Assembly: GCF_028993635.1 (NCBI RefSeq) | Contig: NZ_CP118631.1 | Location: forward strand, 5,580,001-5,644,000 | Source: Mucilaginibacter sp. SJ | GTDB taxonomy: Bacteria > Bacteroidota > Bacteroidia > Sphingobacteriales > Sphingobacteriaceae | Reading direction: 5' to 3' | DNA length: 64,000 nt | In this document: positions 51,020 through 60,085 of the stretch, piece by piece | Layout: each line of letters starts with the position of its first letter | How positions within the stretch are numbered: position 1 is the stretch's first letter | Notes under the pieces: model-generated | What the model saw: only the letters and a program-made list of their open reading frames with translations | Told to the model about the DNA's origin: nothing | The model's database searches: none | Translations under genes and position numbers: made by a program

Positions 51020-54000
51020 ATGATAAAAAAACCTGCCTCTATAGTCAAACTGGCTGCCCTGATTTTATTACTGTTGTTTTCATTTACACAAGTTAACCTA
51101 TACGCTGCCGTAAAGCGAACCCGCATAGTGAACCTGCAGGTGGAATATACTGACCATCCTATTGGGATTGATGTTAAACTGCCCCGGTTTAGCTGGCAGA
51201 TGCTGGCCCCTGAAGGATCGAGAGGCTATAGCCAGGTTGCTTATCAGATCACCGTAAAAGATGCACAGGGAAAAGTGATATGGAATAGCTCCAGGATAAA
51301 AAGCGGAACAGCCTTAGCGGTGGTTTATGCAGGCCCGCCCCTTAAAGCTACAACACGGTATAACTGGACAGTGAGCGTATGGGATCAAACCGGCGGTGTT
51401 TCTTCTGCGGGTTCCTGGTTCGAAACAGGGCTTATGGACACTGGGATGTCGGCCTGGGATGGCGCGCAATGGATAGGGGGAGGAGATAATGACCTGGTGC
51501 TGTATGCGCATTACCTGCCGCTATATAACCTGAAATATAAAGTGGCTATCGCTTCCGGCAGTTCCAGGGCAAGTATAATCTTTGCGGCTAATGATCCAAG
51601 GTTAATGGACAGTAACAGGAACGTTTTCCAGCTTGCCAACAAAAAGAACCAGTCGTACTTTAAGGTTGAGCTGGATATTTCAGGTCTGGATCAGGGAGGC
51701 AATGCACGGATCAATGTGTATAGAGCGGGGTATTCAGAAAAAGATACATTGGGTAAAGTATTTAAAAGCTTCCCAATAAAAACCGACCTGATTGGCAACA
51801 GCAACAAAAATAAACAGCACTCAATACTGATCCATAATGAGTTTGGTACGCTTACATTTGCTGTTGATAATGATAAAACATTTCTTGCCGATGAAAAAAG
51901 CGGCACAGCCGTAGCCAGGCCCCTACCGGCAAACCGCGGAGCGGTGATAACGCTTAACCCGCTTGGCGCGGGAGGAGATGTTGTATCTTATGGAATGTTA
52001 GGTGAAATAGGCTTTTCTGCAGATCAGAACCAGAAAGCTGAATTTTCCGATCTTACTGTGTCAAATATCAGGTCGCCGCGCAATGCTTTATTCAATGAAA
52101 AACCCGAAGAAAATAATTACAGCGGAATTTTTAAAGAAGCCGCTGCTGCGCCTGCCTCCGGCTTGGTTGTAAAAAATGGAAAATATGAAGTAAGTGGTGG
52201 AAGTGCCGGGGCATTCATCCTTGCCGATCCCAGTCACAATGCTATGCCCATGCTGCGGTCGGTTTTTAATGCTGATAAAAGTATTTCAAAGGCAAGGCTT
52301 TATGTAACGGCAAGGGGGATTTATGAAATCTATCTTAACGGCAAACGGGTAGGCAACGACTATTACAATCCCGGCCTAACCCAGTATAACAAAACCCACC
52401 TTTACCAAACCTATGATGTTACCAACATGATAGGGAAAGGTAAAAATGCTATCGGGGCTATGCTTGGTGAAGGCTGGTGGAGCGGATTGTTAAGCTATGG
52501 CTCCGTTTGGAACCATTTTGGCGACAGGCAATCTTTATTGGCCAAACTGGTAATTACTTATGCCGATGGTTCGGAGGAAGTGATCAAAACTGACGACAAA
52601 AACTGGAAATACTTTAATCGTGGTCCTGTTGTTTACAGCAGCCTGGATATGGGCGAGATTGATGATGCCACCCGTGAGGCTGCTGTTAAAGATTGGAGTA
52701 CGGTAAGCTACAAAGACCACGACTGGCAAAAAGTAGAGGAGGTGCCATTAAAAGGCACAACATATACAGGTGATGACGTTGATTACTTCGGAAAAAAGAT
52801 TCCTCTTGATTTTGATCATCTTTCGTTTATTGGGCAGATCGGTACTTCGGCAGGGATCTATAAAACCCTTACTGCAAAAGCAGTGAAGGAAGTTAGAAAA
52901 GGCGTTTATGTTTATGACATGGGGCAAAACTTTGTGGGCGTACCTAAGATCCGCATCAAAAATGGTATCGCGGGGAAAAAACTAACCCTGCGCTATGCTG
53001 AGATCATGTACCCCAACCTGAAAGAGTCTGGTAAAAATGTAGGCATGATCATGACCGAAAATTACCGCGCAGCTTTAAGTCAGGACATTTATGTCATGAA
53101 AGATGGGGACCAGGTGATCCAACCGCATTTTACTTCGCACGGATATCAGTATATTGAAATTACCGGTATTGATAGCCCGCTGCCCCTTAGTGATGTGCAG
53201 GGCCTGGCAATCAGCTCTGTCAAAAAATTAACTGCCGATTATGCAACTTCAAATCCGAAAGTGAACAAACTATGGTCGAACCTCACCTGGTCAAATATCG
53301 ATAACTTCCTCACCATACCAACAGATTGTCCGCAAAGGAATGAACGCATGGGCTGGTCGGGCGATATCAGTATCTTTTCGCGCACTGCCACTTATGTATC
53401 CAATGCCGATCAATTTCTGCGCAGGCACATGCTGGCCATGCGTGATCTGCAAACCGGGCAGGGAAGATTTACCGATATAGCCCCCGTTGGCGGTGGATTT
53501 GGCGGTGTGATCTGGGGAAGTGCAGGCATCACCGTGGCTTGGGAAACTTACCAGCAATATAATGATGTATCACTGCTTGCCGAACATTATGATGCCATGT
53601 GCAGGTATATGGATTACATCGACTCAACTATTGATCCTAAAACCGGTTTTAGTACGGACGGTGTGTTGGGCGACTGGCTTGGGCCACAATATATGCAGCT
53701 TGGCACTGCTTTCCCGGTTACGGCCTATCATGTTTATGATTTGGGCATTATGACAAAGGTGGCCGCTATTTTAGGAAAGAAAGATGATGCTGAGAAATTC
53801 AGGAAAAAATATGAAGAGCGAAAAGCCTTCTTCAACAAAACATTTGTTAACGCCGATAAAAAGGCGGTAGGCCTCATCGGCGGCGGGATGTTTGGCGAAC
53901 CTGGAAAAAAAGAGTTTAAAGTTTCGGATACGCAAACCGCCTATGCAACAGGTTTGGCACTTGGCGTATTTAGCAACGAAAATATCAGTTATATGGCAAA

Positions 54001-54661
54001 GAACCTTGAGGCTACCGTTGAACGCGAAAATAAGGACGATCAGGGAATTGTTCGCCCGGCTTATTCGCTCATGACCGGGTTTGTAGGCACAGGGGGTATC
54101 AGTAAAGCGCTTTCAGATCATGGGCACTCGGACCTTGCTTATAAAATGCTACAGAATGAGCATTACCCATCATGGCTGTATGCCATTGATCAGGGAGCTA
54201 CAACCATTTGGGAAAGGCTAAACGGGTATACTGTTGAAAATGGCTTTGGCGGAAATAACAGCATGAATTCTTTTAACCACTATTCATTTGGCGCTATTGG
54301 TCAATGGATGATTGCTTATTCTATCGGGATCCAGCGGGATGAACCTGGTTTTAAGAAATTTATTTTGCAGCCTGAGCCCGACCCAACCGGGAAGATGACC
54401 TGGGCTAAAGGATTTTATGATTCGCCTTATGGGCGCATAAACAGCAACTGGTCGGTAAGCGGTAAAACATTAACCTATGATGCAACTGTTCCGGCGAATA
54501 CTACGGCTACATTGTTTCTTCCGGCAGTTATTGTTAAAGGTATAACTGAAGGCGGGAAGCCTGTAGCAGGTGCAAAGGGCGTCATCTTTATCAGGTTTGA
54601 AGGGAACAAAGCAGTTTATCGTTTGATGCCGGGAGCTTACCGGTTTAAATCAAGCTTATAA
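51020..54661 (+). CDS. Secreted alpha-L-rhamnosidase, GH78
   Basis: Removes terminal alpha-L-rhamnose. The 1213-residue protein has a signal peptide (residues 1-29), an N-terminal domain (NLQVEYTDHPIGIDVKLPRFSW), a long sandwich region (about 150-370), the GH78 carbohydrate-binding part (YEIYLNGKRVGNDYYNPGLTQY, MLGEGWWSG) and an (alpha/alpha)6 barrel. The conserved DCPQRNERMGWSGD (residues 769-782, Glu775) and TTIWERLNGY (Glu1065) hold the expected acid and base. The extra N-terminal region makes it long for the family. Its promoter region is shared with the MarR palindrome. Confidence 0.95.
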   Translation: MIKKPASIVKLAALILLLLFSFTQVNLYAAVKRTRIVNLQVEYTDHPIGIDVKLPRFSWQMLAPEGSRGYSQVAYQITVKDAQGKVIWNSSRIKSGTALAVVYAGPPLKATTRYNWTVSVWDQTGGVSSAGSWFETGLMDTGMSAWDGAQWIGGGDNDLVLYAHYLPLYNLKYKVAIASGSSRASIIFAANDPRLMDSNRNVFQLANKKNQSYFKVELDISGLDQGGNARINVYRAGYSEKDTLGKVFKSFPIKTDLIGNSNKNKQHSILIHNEFGTLTFAVDNDKTFLADEKSGTAVARPLPANRGAVITLNPLGAGGDVVSYGMLGEIGFSADQNQKAEFSDLTVSNIRSPRNALFNEKPEENNYSGIFKEAAAAPASGLVVKNGKYEVSGGSAGAFILADPSHNAMPMLRSVFNADKSISKARLYVTARGIYEIYLNGKRVGNDYYNPGLTQYNKTHLYQTYDVTNMIGKGKNAIGAMLGEGWWSGLLSYGSVWNHFGDRQSLLAKLVITYADGSEEVIKTDDKNWKYFNRGPVVYSSLDMGEIDDATREAAVKDWSTVSYKDHDWQKVEEVPLKGTTYTGDDVDYFGKKIPLDFDHLSFIGQIGTSAGIYKTLTAKAVKEVRKGVYVYDMGQNFVGVPKIRIKNGIAGKKLTLRYAEIMYPNLKESGKNVGMIMTENYRAALSQDIYVMKDGDQVIQPHFTSHGYQYIEITGIDSPLPLSDVQGLAISSVKKLTADYATSNPKVNKLWSNLTWSNIDNFLTIPTDCPQRNERMGWSGDISIFSRTATYVSNADQFLRRHMLAMRDLQTGQGRFTDIAPVGGGFGGVIWGSAGITVAWETYQQYNDVSLLAEHYDAMCRYMDYIDSTIDPKTGFSTDGVLGDWLGPQYMQLGTAFPVTAYHVYDLGIMTKVAAILGKKDDAEKFRKKYEERKAFFNKTFVNADKKAVGLIGGGMFGEPGKKEFKVSDTQTAYATGLALGVFSNENISYMAKNLEATVERENKDDQGIVRPAYSLMTGFVGTGGISKALSDHGHSDLAYKMLQNEHYPSWLYAIDQGATTIWERLNGYTVENGFGGNNSMNSFNHYSFGAIGQWMIAYSIGIQRDEPGFKKFILQPEPDPTGKMTWAKGFYDSPYGRINSNWSVSGKTLTYDATVPANTTATLFLPAVIVKGITEGGKPVAGAKGVIFIRFEGNKAVYRLMPGAYRFKSSL

Positions 54662-54672
54662 CGCTGCGTCGA

Positions 54673-54738
54673 AGTAATTTTGGAAGTATTGATTGCCATG
54701 ATCATGATGAAATGGGGATCGATGCTTCCAAAATTACT
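54673..54738. terminator. Long hairpin between convergent GH78 and cupin genes
   Basis: Perfect 14-bp arms AGTAATTTTGGAAG (54673-54686) and CTTCCAAAATTACT (54725-54738) can extend inward by three pairs including one G-T. The 38-base interior is itself partly paired. It starts 12 bases after the GH78 stop and ends 11 bases before the cupin gene's end. Confidence 0.7.
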
Positions 54739-54748
54739 GATTACTCTC

Positions 54749-55159
54749 TTACTTGATTAATGTAACAAGTGGTTTATCTTTTTCAACAATATAGGTAGCA
54801 AGCTCACTCGCTTTAGTAGTACCCACATTTTTTACCGAATGCACGGCTCCGTAAGGAATGAACAAAACATCACCTGCTTTAAGTGTTACCGGTTGTTGGC
54901 CTGCTACCTGGTATTCCAGTAACCCATCAAGTACATAAATAATTTCTTCGCCGAAATGTGTATGCTGCGGGAATGACATTCCTTTTTCAACATCCACGCG
55001 TACCTGTACCATTTCGCGGCCGGAGATGCTAAGGTCATGTCGTTGTAATTCGGTGCGGCCTGCTACAGCTGTTTGAGCCAGTACAGATAAAGGAAGAGTA
55101 AAAACTGCAAGGGCAGTAATAACAATGGCAATGGCCAGTTTGTTTTTGTTAGTTTTCAT
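54749..55159 (-). CDS. Secreted cupin domain protein
   Basis: A 136-residue single cupin with a signal peptide (residues 1-29, ending LAQ), cupin motif 1 (MSFPQHTHFGEEIIYVLDG, with His-x-His and Glu) and motif 2 (FIPYGAVHSVKN). The metal site looks complete. It may be a sugar- or small-molecule-modifying enzyme or a binding protein. It is divergent from the HTCS gene, with a LacI-type palindrome between. Confidence 0.88.
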   Translation of the reverse strand: MKTNKNKLAIAIVITALAVFTLPLSVLAQTAVAGRTELQRHDLSISGREMVQVRVDVEKGMSFPQHTHFGEEIIYVLDGLLEYQVAGQQPVTLKAGDVLFIPYGAVHSVKNVGTTKASELATYIVEKDKPLVTLIK

Positions 55160-55382
55160 AGCTTTTAGTTTTAATTTTTAGTAAAACTACAGCCTCAAAC
55201 TATCCCTCTGGTAGGGCAGCGTCAATGAACCGGACTAAATCATCCTTCAGACAGACATTCGCTATCGCGAAATAGCCAGGTTTTCGAACCCGGATTTGTT
55301 ATGTAAATATGCCACAGCATTGACTTTATCGGTTCCTAAACTCTTTCTCATATCCAATCGGGTTGAGTAAATACGATTGATT

Positions 55383-55410
55383 TTAAATGTGCAATCGATT
55401 GCACATTTAA
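55383..55410. promoter_or_regulatory. 28-bp perfect palindrome, LacI-type operator upstream of HTCS gene
   Basis: Half-site TTAAATGTGCAATC (55383-55396) and its exact complement meet at a central CG-containing core TGCAATCGATTGCA, the form bound by LacI/PurR-family repressors. It lies 118 bases before the HTCS start. The same 14-base core occurs in the palindrome at 63017-63040 before susC. Confidence 0.72.
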
Positions 55411-55430
55411 TTTTTGTTTAACTATATTTG
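55399..55430 (+). promoter_or_regulatory. Candidate HTCS promoter overlapping the operator
   Basis: TATATTTG (55423-55430) matches the -7 consensus. A TTG at 55399-55401, inside the palindrome's right half, is 21 bases upstream and fits the -33 position. A bound repressor would therefore cover the -33 element. Confidence 0.55.
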
Positions 55431-55527
55431 ATTTAACCAATTACCTCATATTAATTAATAAAGCTTTTATTGATACGATGGCGATTTTTCTAATATAAAA
55501 CTGGCGAACCTACAGATATTTAACTTA

Positions 55528-58500
55528 ATGATGCCAAAGACACCTTTAACAGGCAAAGCGTTTATTTTTTTACTATTCTTATGTTGCAGGTGCTGCATGG
55601 CCGTAGCCCAGCGTGATCTTAATTTCACAGCGTTTACTACTAAAGATGGATTATCTGCTAACACCGTCAGTGTGATCTGGAAGGACCGCATGGGGCTGAT
55701 GTGGATCGGAACCAGCGACGGACTGAATAAATTTGATGGCACAAACTTCACGATATACCGCCATGATGCACAAGATTCTACCAGTATACCAGCTAATGAA
55801 ATTTTATCAATTTGTGAGGATCATTTAGGACGTATGTGGGTTGGTACGGGAGGGGGTGGACTGGCCTATTATGACCGGCGGCATAATTCGTTCGTATCCC
55901 GTCGGGCCGGTGCCGACTGGCCAAACCTTCGCGATATCAGCGCCCGTGCCATATGCGAAGACCATATGAACAACTTATGGATAGGCAGTTATGGCACCCT
56001 TCGGAAAATTGATTTCCGTACAAACAAGATTTTGAAAATCCCCCTGGGGAAGATACCGGATTCTTTTGTGGTTTTAAGTTTGTTTGAAGACAGCAAGCAG
56101 CGAATGTGGGCGGGAACTAATAACGGAGTTTATGTATTCGATTTAAAGTCGGGTAAAACCTCGTTGCTGTCACATTCAGATGCGAATCCGGCAAGTATAA
56201 GCGATAATGTGATAAAGAGCGTAACCGAAGATGCGAAAGGTAATATGTGGTTTGGAACTACCCGGGGACTAAACCTGCTTATGCCCGACGGCAAAAGTTT
56301 TCGTAGTTTCCGCCATGCCGATAACGATCCTGAAAGTTTGAGCAGTGATGATATTTATGTGATTGAACCTGCCGGTGATAATAAACTATGGCTGGGTACA
56401 GAGGAGGGTTTAAATATATTTGATCTGTCAGGTTATACTTCATTTAAGATAGGGCCAGACATCAGAAAGATTTTTAGCCTGGCCAATAAATCTGTAAAGA
56501 GTATCTACATTGATAAAAGCGGCATTTTTTGGCTGGGTACCTACCAGGGAGGTCTAAACAAATATGATCGCAATCTTCCCCTGTTTAACCTTAAACGAAG
56601 CAATGCACTTGATCCTAAAGGTCTCGCTTCACCACTGGTGACTTCTTTTGCCGAATATAAAAACGATCTCGTTTTTGTTGGTACCGATGGTGGCGGTGTT
56701 AACCTGTTCGATCAGAAAACAGGTTTATTTACCCATTATGGCGAGGGAAGCCTGGCTGGGCATTTATCTGTGCTTGCTTTGAAACTGGACAGGCGTGGTA
56801 GTTTATGGGTGGGAACATTTCACAAAGGACTTTTTCAGCTTGATCCAATTACAGGCAGGTTCAGGGAAATTTCGACAGGAACCGGAGACAATGAAATCAA
56901 TAATAAAGACATCCGTTGCATTGAGGAAGACTCCCGGGGGCGTATTTGGGTAGGTACTTTAGGCGGCGGGGTTAACCTTTATAACCCCGAAACAGGTGTG
57001 TTCATCAAATACATAAAAAATGCCAGGCATAAGGGCGAGATACCCTTATCATTGAACGGTTATATCAGCACCATCTCCGAAAATAAAGATGGTGAAGTAT
57101 GGGTAGGTTCATTAGGTACAGGAATTGCAGTATTTAATCATGACCTTGGAAAATTCAAGATCTACAACAGGAGCAATAGCAACCTGACAAATGATGGAGT
57201 ACTCTGTACCTTTCATGACCGTGCCGGAAATACCTGGGTGGGGACTAATGGAGGAGGGCTTAGCTTGTTTAACAAGAAAGACAGCAAGTTTATTACCTAT
57301 ACCGACCGGGAGGGATTATCCAGCGGCATTGTTCACAAGATCCTTCAGGATGAAAATGGGGTGTTATGGCTCAGTACAGATCAGGGCATCTACAGTTTTG
57401 ATCCGGTGAGCAAAAAATTCAAAAACTTCACTACCCATAATGGTGTTCAAAACAGCCCGTTTATTTCGGGTTCAGGTATGCACTCAACACGGGGCGAGCT
57501 CTTTTTTGGCGGGCAAGACGGTTTTAACTATTTTGATCCAAAGCTTTTGCCTAATAATCAGGCTATTCCTAAAGTCCTTTTAACCGAGCTCAAAGTTTCT
57601 AATAATATCGTTTATCCGGGCGAAACCTCATCGCTCAGGGAAGATATTTCAATCGCGAAAAATATCAGGCTTGCTTATGGCCAAAATTTTTCTATCAGTT
57701 ATGTTGCATTAAATTATACCACTCCCCAGCAAAATAAATATTGCTATAAGCTGATCGGGTTTGATAAGGAATGGAACTTTGTGGGTAACTCAAAAACGGC
57801 GTATTATACCAACATTGATCCCGGAAACTACACTTTTCAGGTGAGGGCCAGTAATAACGATGGTACCTGGAATGATCAGGTTAGCACAATCCATATTGAG
57901 GTGCAGCCGCCATTGTGGCGTACGATTTACGCGTATATAGCTTATGTGCTCATCGTATTATGCCTGTTGTTTTATATCAGGCGCCGGGGCATCCAAAAGA
58001 TAAAGACGAAGTTTGCTCTTGAACAGGAAAAAGAGAAGGCAAGACAACTGATAGAGCAGGAACGCCGGGAATCTGAAAAATTGCATGAACTGGATATGCT
58101 GAAGATCAAATTCATCACAAACCTTAGTCATGAATTCCGCACTCCGATTTCATTGATTTTGGCCCCTGCTGATAAATTATTGTCTGCACCAATTGATCCT
58201 GCCGTTTCCGGCCAGGTACATGTGATGAGAAGGAATGCCAGAAGGTTGTTAAACCTGGTGAACCAATTACTTGATTTTCGGAAAATGGAAGAGCGGGAAC
58301 TAAAGCTGAACCTGGTTCCGGGAGATATAATCGCGTTTATCAAGGAAGCAGCAGACTCGTTCAGGGACCTGTCAGAACGTAAAAAGATCGGTTTCCGGTT
58401 AAATGCTGAGCCCGGACACCTGTTGGCGGCCTTTGATCATGATAAAATTGAGCGAATAATTTTTAACCTGTTATCTAACGCGTTCAAATTTACCAGGGAG

Positions 58501-59688
58501 GGTGGGACAGTAGCACTCAACATATCCTGCGGTGAAAGCAAGGTTGCCGGTGAAAAATGTTCACTTCGCCTTGAGTTTATAGATAATGGTTCGGGGATTC
58601 CTGCCGAAGTTCAGCAAAAGATCTTCGAGCGTTTTTATCAATATGAAAACGCAGTTTCTATCCTTAACCAGGGCAGTGGTATCGGGCTTTCAATAACCCG
58701 CGAATTTGTTGAATTACATGGCGGGACCATTGCTGTAACAAGCACGCCCGGCAAGGGGAGTATGTTCACTGTTAATTTACCGGTAACCGCATTGCCGGTT
58801 CTGGATTTACCGCAAATACCTGGCATGGATGAAGACCCCGAAGAAAATAAAGAATCGGAGGCAACTGTATTTGAATATGAAGCGGCCGGAGCTTCTGCAC
58901 AGGTTCCTGCTGTTTTGTTAGTAGAGGATAACGAGGAGATGAGGTATTATCTTAAAGATAACCTGAAAGCGCATTACCAGGTAGTAGAGGCCGCCAATGG
59001 GAGAGAAGGCTGGCAAAAAGCACTCTCCTGCCATCCGCAGCTGATTGTCAGCGATATCAGCATGCCGGAGATGAGCGGCATCGAACTTAGCAAAAAAATT
59101 AAGGCTGATAAACGTACCGCTCACATCCCGGTTATCCTGCTAACGGCAATAACCGGAGAAGAAGAACAACTCAAAGGATTGAAAACAGGTGCTAACGATT
59201 ATCTGACCAAGCCATTTAATTTTGAGATCCTGAATGCCAAAATAAAAAATCTGTTAATGCTCAACCGCACACTGAAAGATACTTATTCCAAACAGATCCA
59301 TGTGTGTGGTAATGATGTCGAGATCGAATCAGGTGATGCAAAATTATTGAACAACATTGTCAGGTATATCGAAGATAAATTAAATGATCCGGAGTTATCA
59401 GTTGAGGAGTTGAGCAGGCATGTAGGAATGAGCCGCGGGTCGCTTTATACAAAACTGTTAGAGCTTACCGGCTTAACACCACTTGAATACATCCGGTCGG
59501 TTAAATTGGATAAGGCTGTAATGTTACTGGAAAAGAGCGATTATAATGTAGCCCAGATTGCCTATATGACCGGCTTTGGAACCCCGAGCTGGTTTTCAAA
59601 CAAGTTTAAGGCTAAATATAACATGTTGCCATCGGAATATCAGAATTCCAAACGAAAAGATCGCCAGGTAACACAGGCAGCTTCATAA
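55528..59688 (+). CDS. Hybrid two-component system regulator (HTCS)
   Basis: The 1386-residue one-protein signalling system spans the inner membrane. It has a signal peptide (residues 1-27), two seven-bladed reg_prop propellers (about 30-690, with recurring MWIGTSDGLNKFD-type blades), a Y_Y_Y domain (about 715-790), a membrane helix (about 798-815), HisKA with His868 (NLSHEFRTPIS), HATPase, a receiver with Asp1176 (IVSDISMPEM), and an AraC-type DNA-binding end (VEELSRHVGMSRGSLY, VAQIAYMTGFGTPSWFSNKF). It detects an oligosaccharide in the periplasm and activates glycan genes; GH115 and susC are the neighbours. Confidence 0.95.
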   Translation: MMPKTPLTGKAFIFLLFLCCRCCMAVAQRDLNFTAFTTKDGLSANTVSVIWKDRMGLMWIGTSDGLNKFDGTNFTIYRHDAQDSTSIPANEILSICEDHLGRMWVGTGGGGLAYYDRRHNSFVSRRAGADWPNLRDISARAICEDHMNNLWIGSYGTLRKIDFRTNKILKIPLGKIPDSFVVLSLFEDSKQRMWAGTNNGVYVFDLKSGKTSLLSHSDANPASISDNVIKSVTEDAKGNMWFGTTRGLNLLMPDGKSFRSFRHADNDPESLSSDDIYVIEPAGDNKLWLGTEEGLNIFDLSGYTSFKIGPDIRKIFSLANKSVKSIYIDKSGIFWLGTYQGGLNKYDRNLPLFNLKRSNALDPKGLASPLVTSFAEYKNDLVFVGTDGGGVNLFDQKTGLFTHYGEGSLAGHLSVLALKLDRRGSLWVGTFHKGLFQLDPITGRFREISTGTGDNEINNKDIRCIEEDSRGRIWVGTLGGGVNLYNPETGVFIKYIKNARHKGEIPLSLNGYISTISENKDGEVWVGSLGTGIAVFNHDLGKFKIYNRSNSNLTNDGVLCTFHDRAGNTWVGTNGGGLSLFNKKDSKFITYTDREGLSSGIVHKILQDENGVLWLSTDQGIYSFDPVSKKFKNFTTHNGVQNSPFISGSGMHSTRGELFFGGQDGFNYFDPKLLPNNQAIPKVLLTELKVSNNIVYPGETSSLREDISIAKNIRLAYGQNFSISYVALNYTTPQQNKYCYKLIGFDKEWNFVGNSKTAYYTNIDPGNYTFQVRASNNDGTWNDQVSTIHIEVQPPLWRTIYAYIAYVLIVLCLLFYIRRRGIQKIKTKFALEQEKEKARQLIEQERRESEKLHELDMLKIKFITNLSHEFRTPISLILAPADKLLSAPIDPAVSGQVHVMRRNARRLLNLVNQLLDFRKMEERELKLNLVPGDIIAFIKEAADSFRDLSERKKIGFRLNAEPGHLLAAFDHDKIERIIFNLLSNAFKFTREGGTVALNISCGESKVAGEKCSLRLEFIDNGSGIPAEVQQKIFERFYQYENAVSILNQGSGIGLSITREFVELHGGTIAVTSTPGKGSMFTVNLPVTALPVLDLPQIPGMDEDPEENKESEATVFEYEAAGASAQVPAVLLVEDNEEMRYYLKDNLKAHYQVVEAANGREGWQKALSCHPQLIVSDISMPEMSGIELSKKIKADKRTAHIPVILLTAITGEEEQLKGLKTGANDYLTKPFNFEILNAKIKNLLMLNRTLKDTYSKQIHVCGNDVEIESGDAKLLNNIVRYIEDKLNDPELSVEELSRHVGMSRGSLYTKLLELTGLTPLEYIRSVKLDKAVMLLEKSDYNVAQIAYMTGFGTPSWFSNKFKAKYNMLPSEYQNSKRKDRQVTQAAS

Positions 59689-60085
59689 ACTTGGCGATGG
59701 TACTTTAAAAAGCGCCCCCGGCCAGGTTTATTCTCAAAAAAATAGCACTGTTAAACATTTGGTGCATAATGTTCAACAATCAACGACTTCAAACATTCCC
59801 TATCACTGTACTTTAGGCCCCAAGTTTCCTGGTGTTTAAAATACACTTGGGGAGATTTATCCTTAAAACCAATTCCTGAACATGTATAGTAAAATAGTTT
59901 CGGCGGGTATCATAATGTCAAATATGAGCCTGGTAGCTAAGGTCTCACCAGTATATTCATTTTTTATCCCTTCATATAAGCCGGTTAATAACTGCCGGCC
60001 CGCCGCGCGGTGGGTTAATTGCCCTCTATAAACCTTGTATCACCGTGATCAACCGGAGCATATCTCATTTATTTCTATCATCCCA
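59689..60085. other. 397-base region between HTCS and GH115 genes
   Basis: It holds an inverted repeat GTTAAACATT/AATGTTCAAC (59750-59777, one mismatch), possibly an HTCS binding site, and a hairpin CCCCAAGT/ACTTGGGG (59818-59852, 19-base loop) without a T-run. A 49-codon frame (59882-60031) has no protein-like features. Confidence 0.4.

Larger units (their letters stand above)
55160..55527. other. 368-base divergent regulatory region between cupin and HTCS genes
   Basis: It contains the 28-bp palindrome (55383-55410), a -7 element (55423-55430), and some 200 bases towards the cupin gene without other visible signals. Confidence 0.6.

Noticed and set aside
59882-60031. A 49-codon frame between the HTCS and GH115 genes
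   Set aside because: No start signal, no domain, and a product of mixed composition; the region behaves as untranslated sequence.
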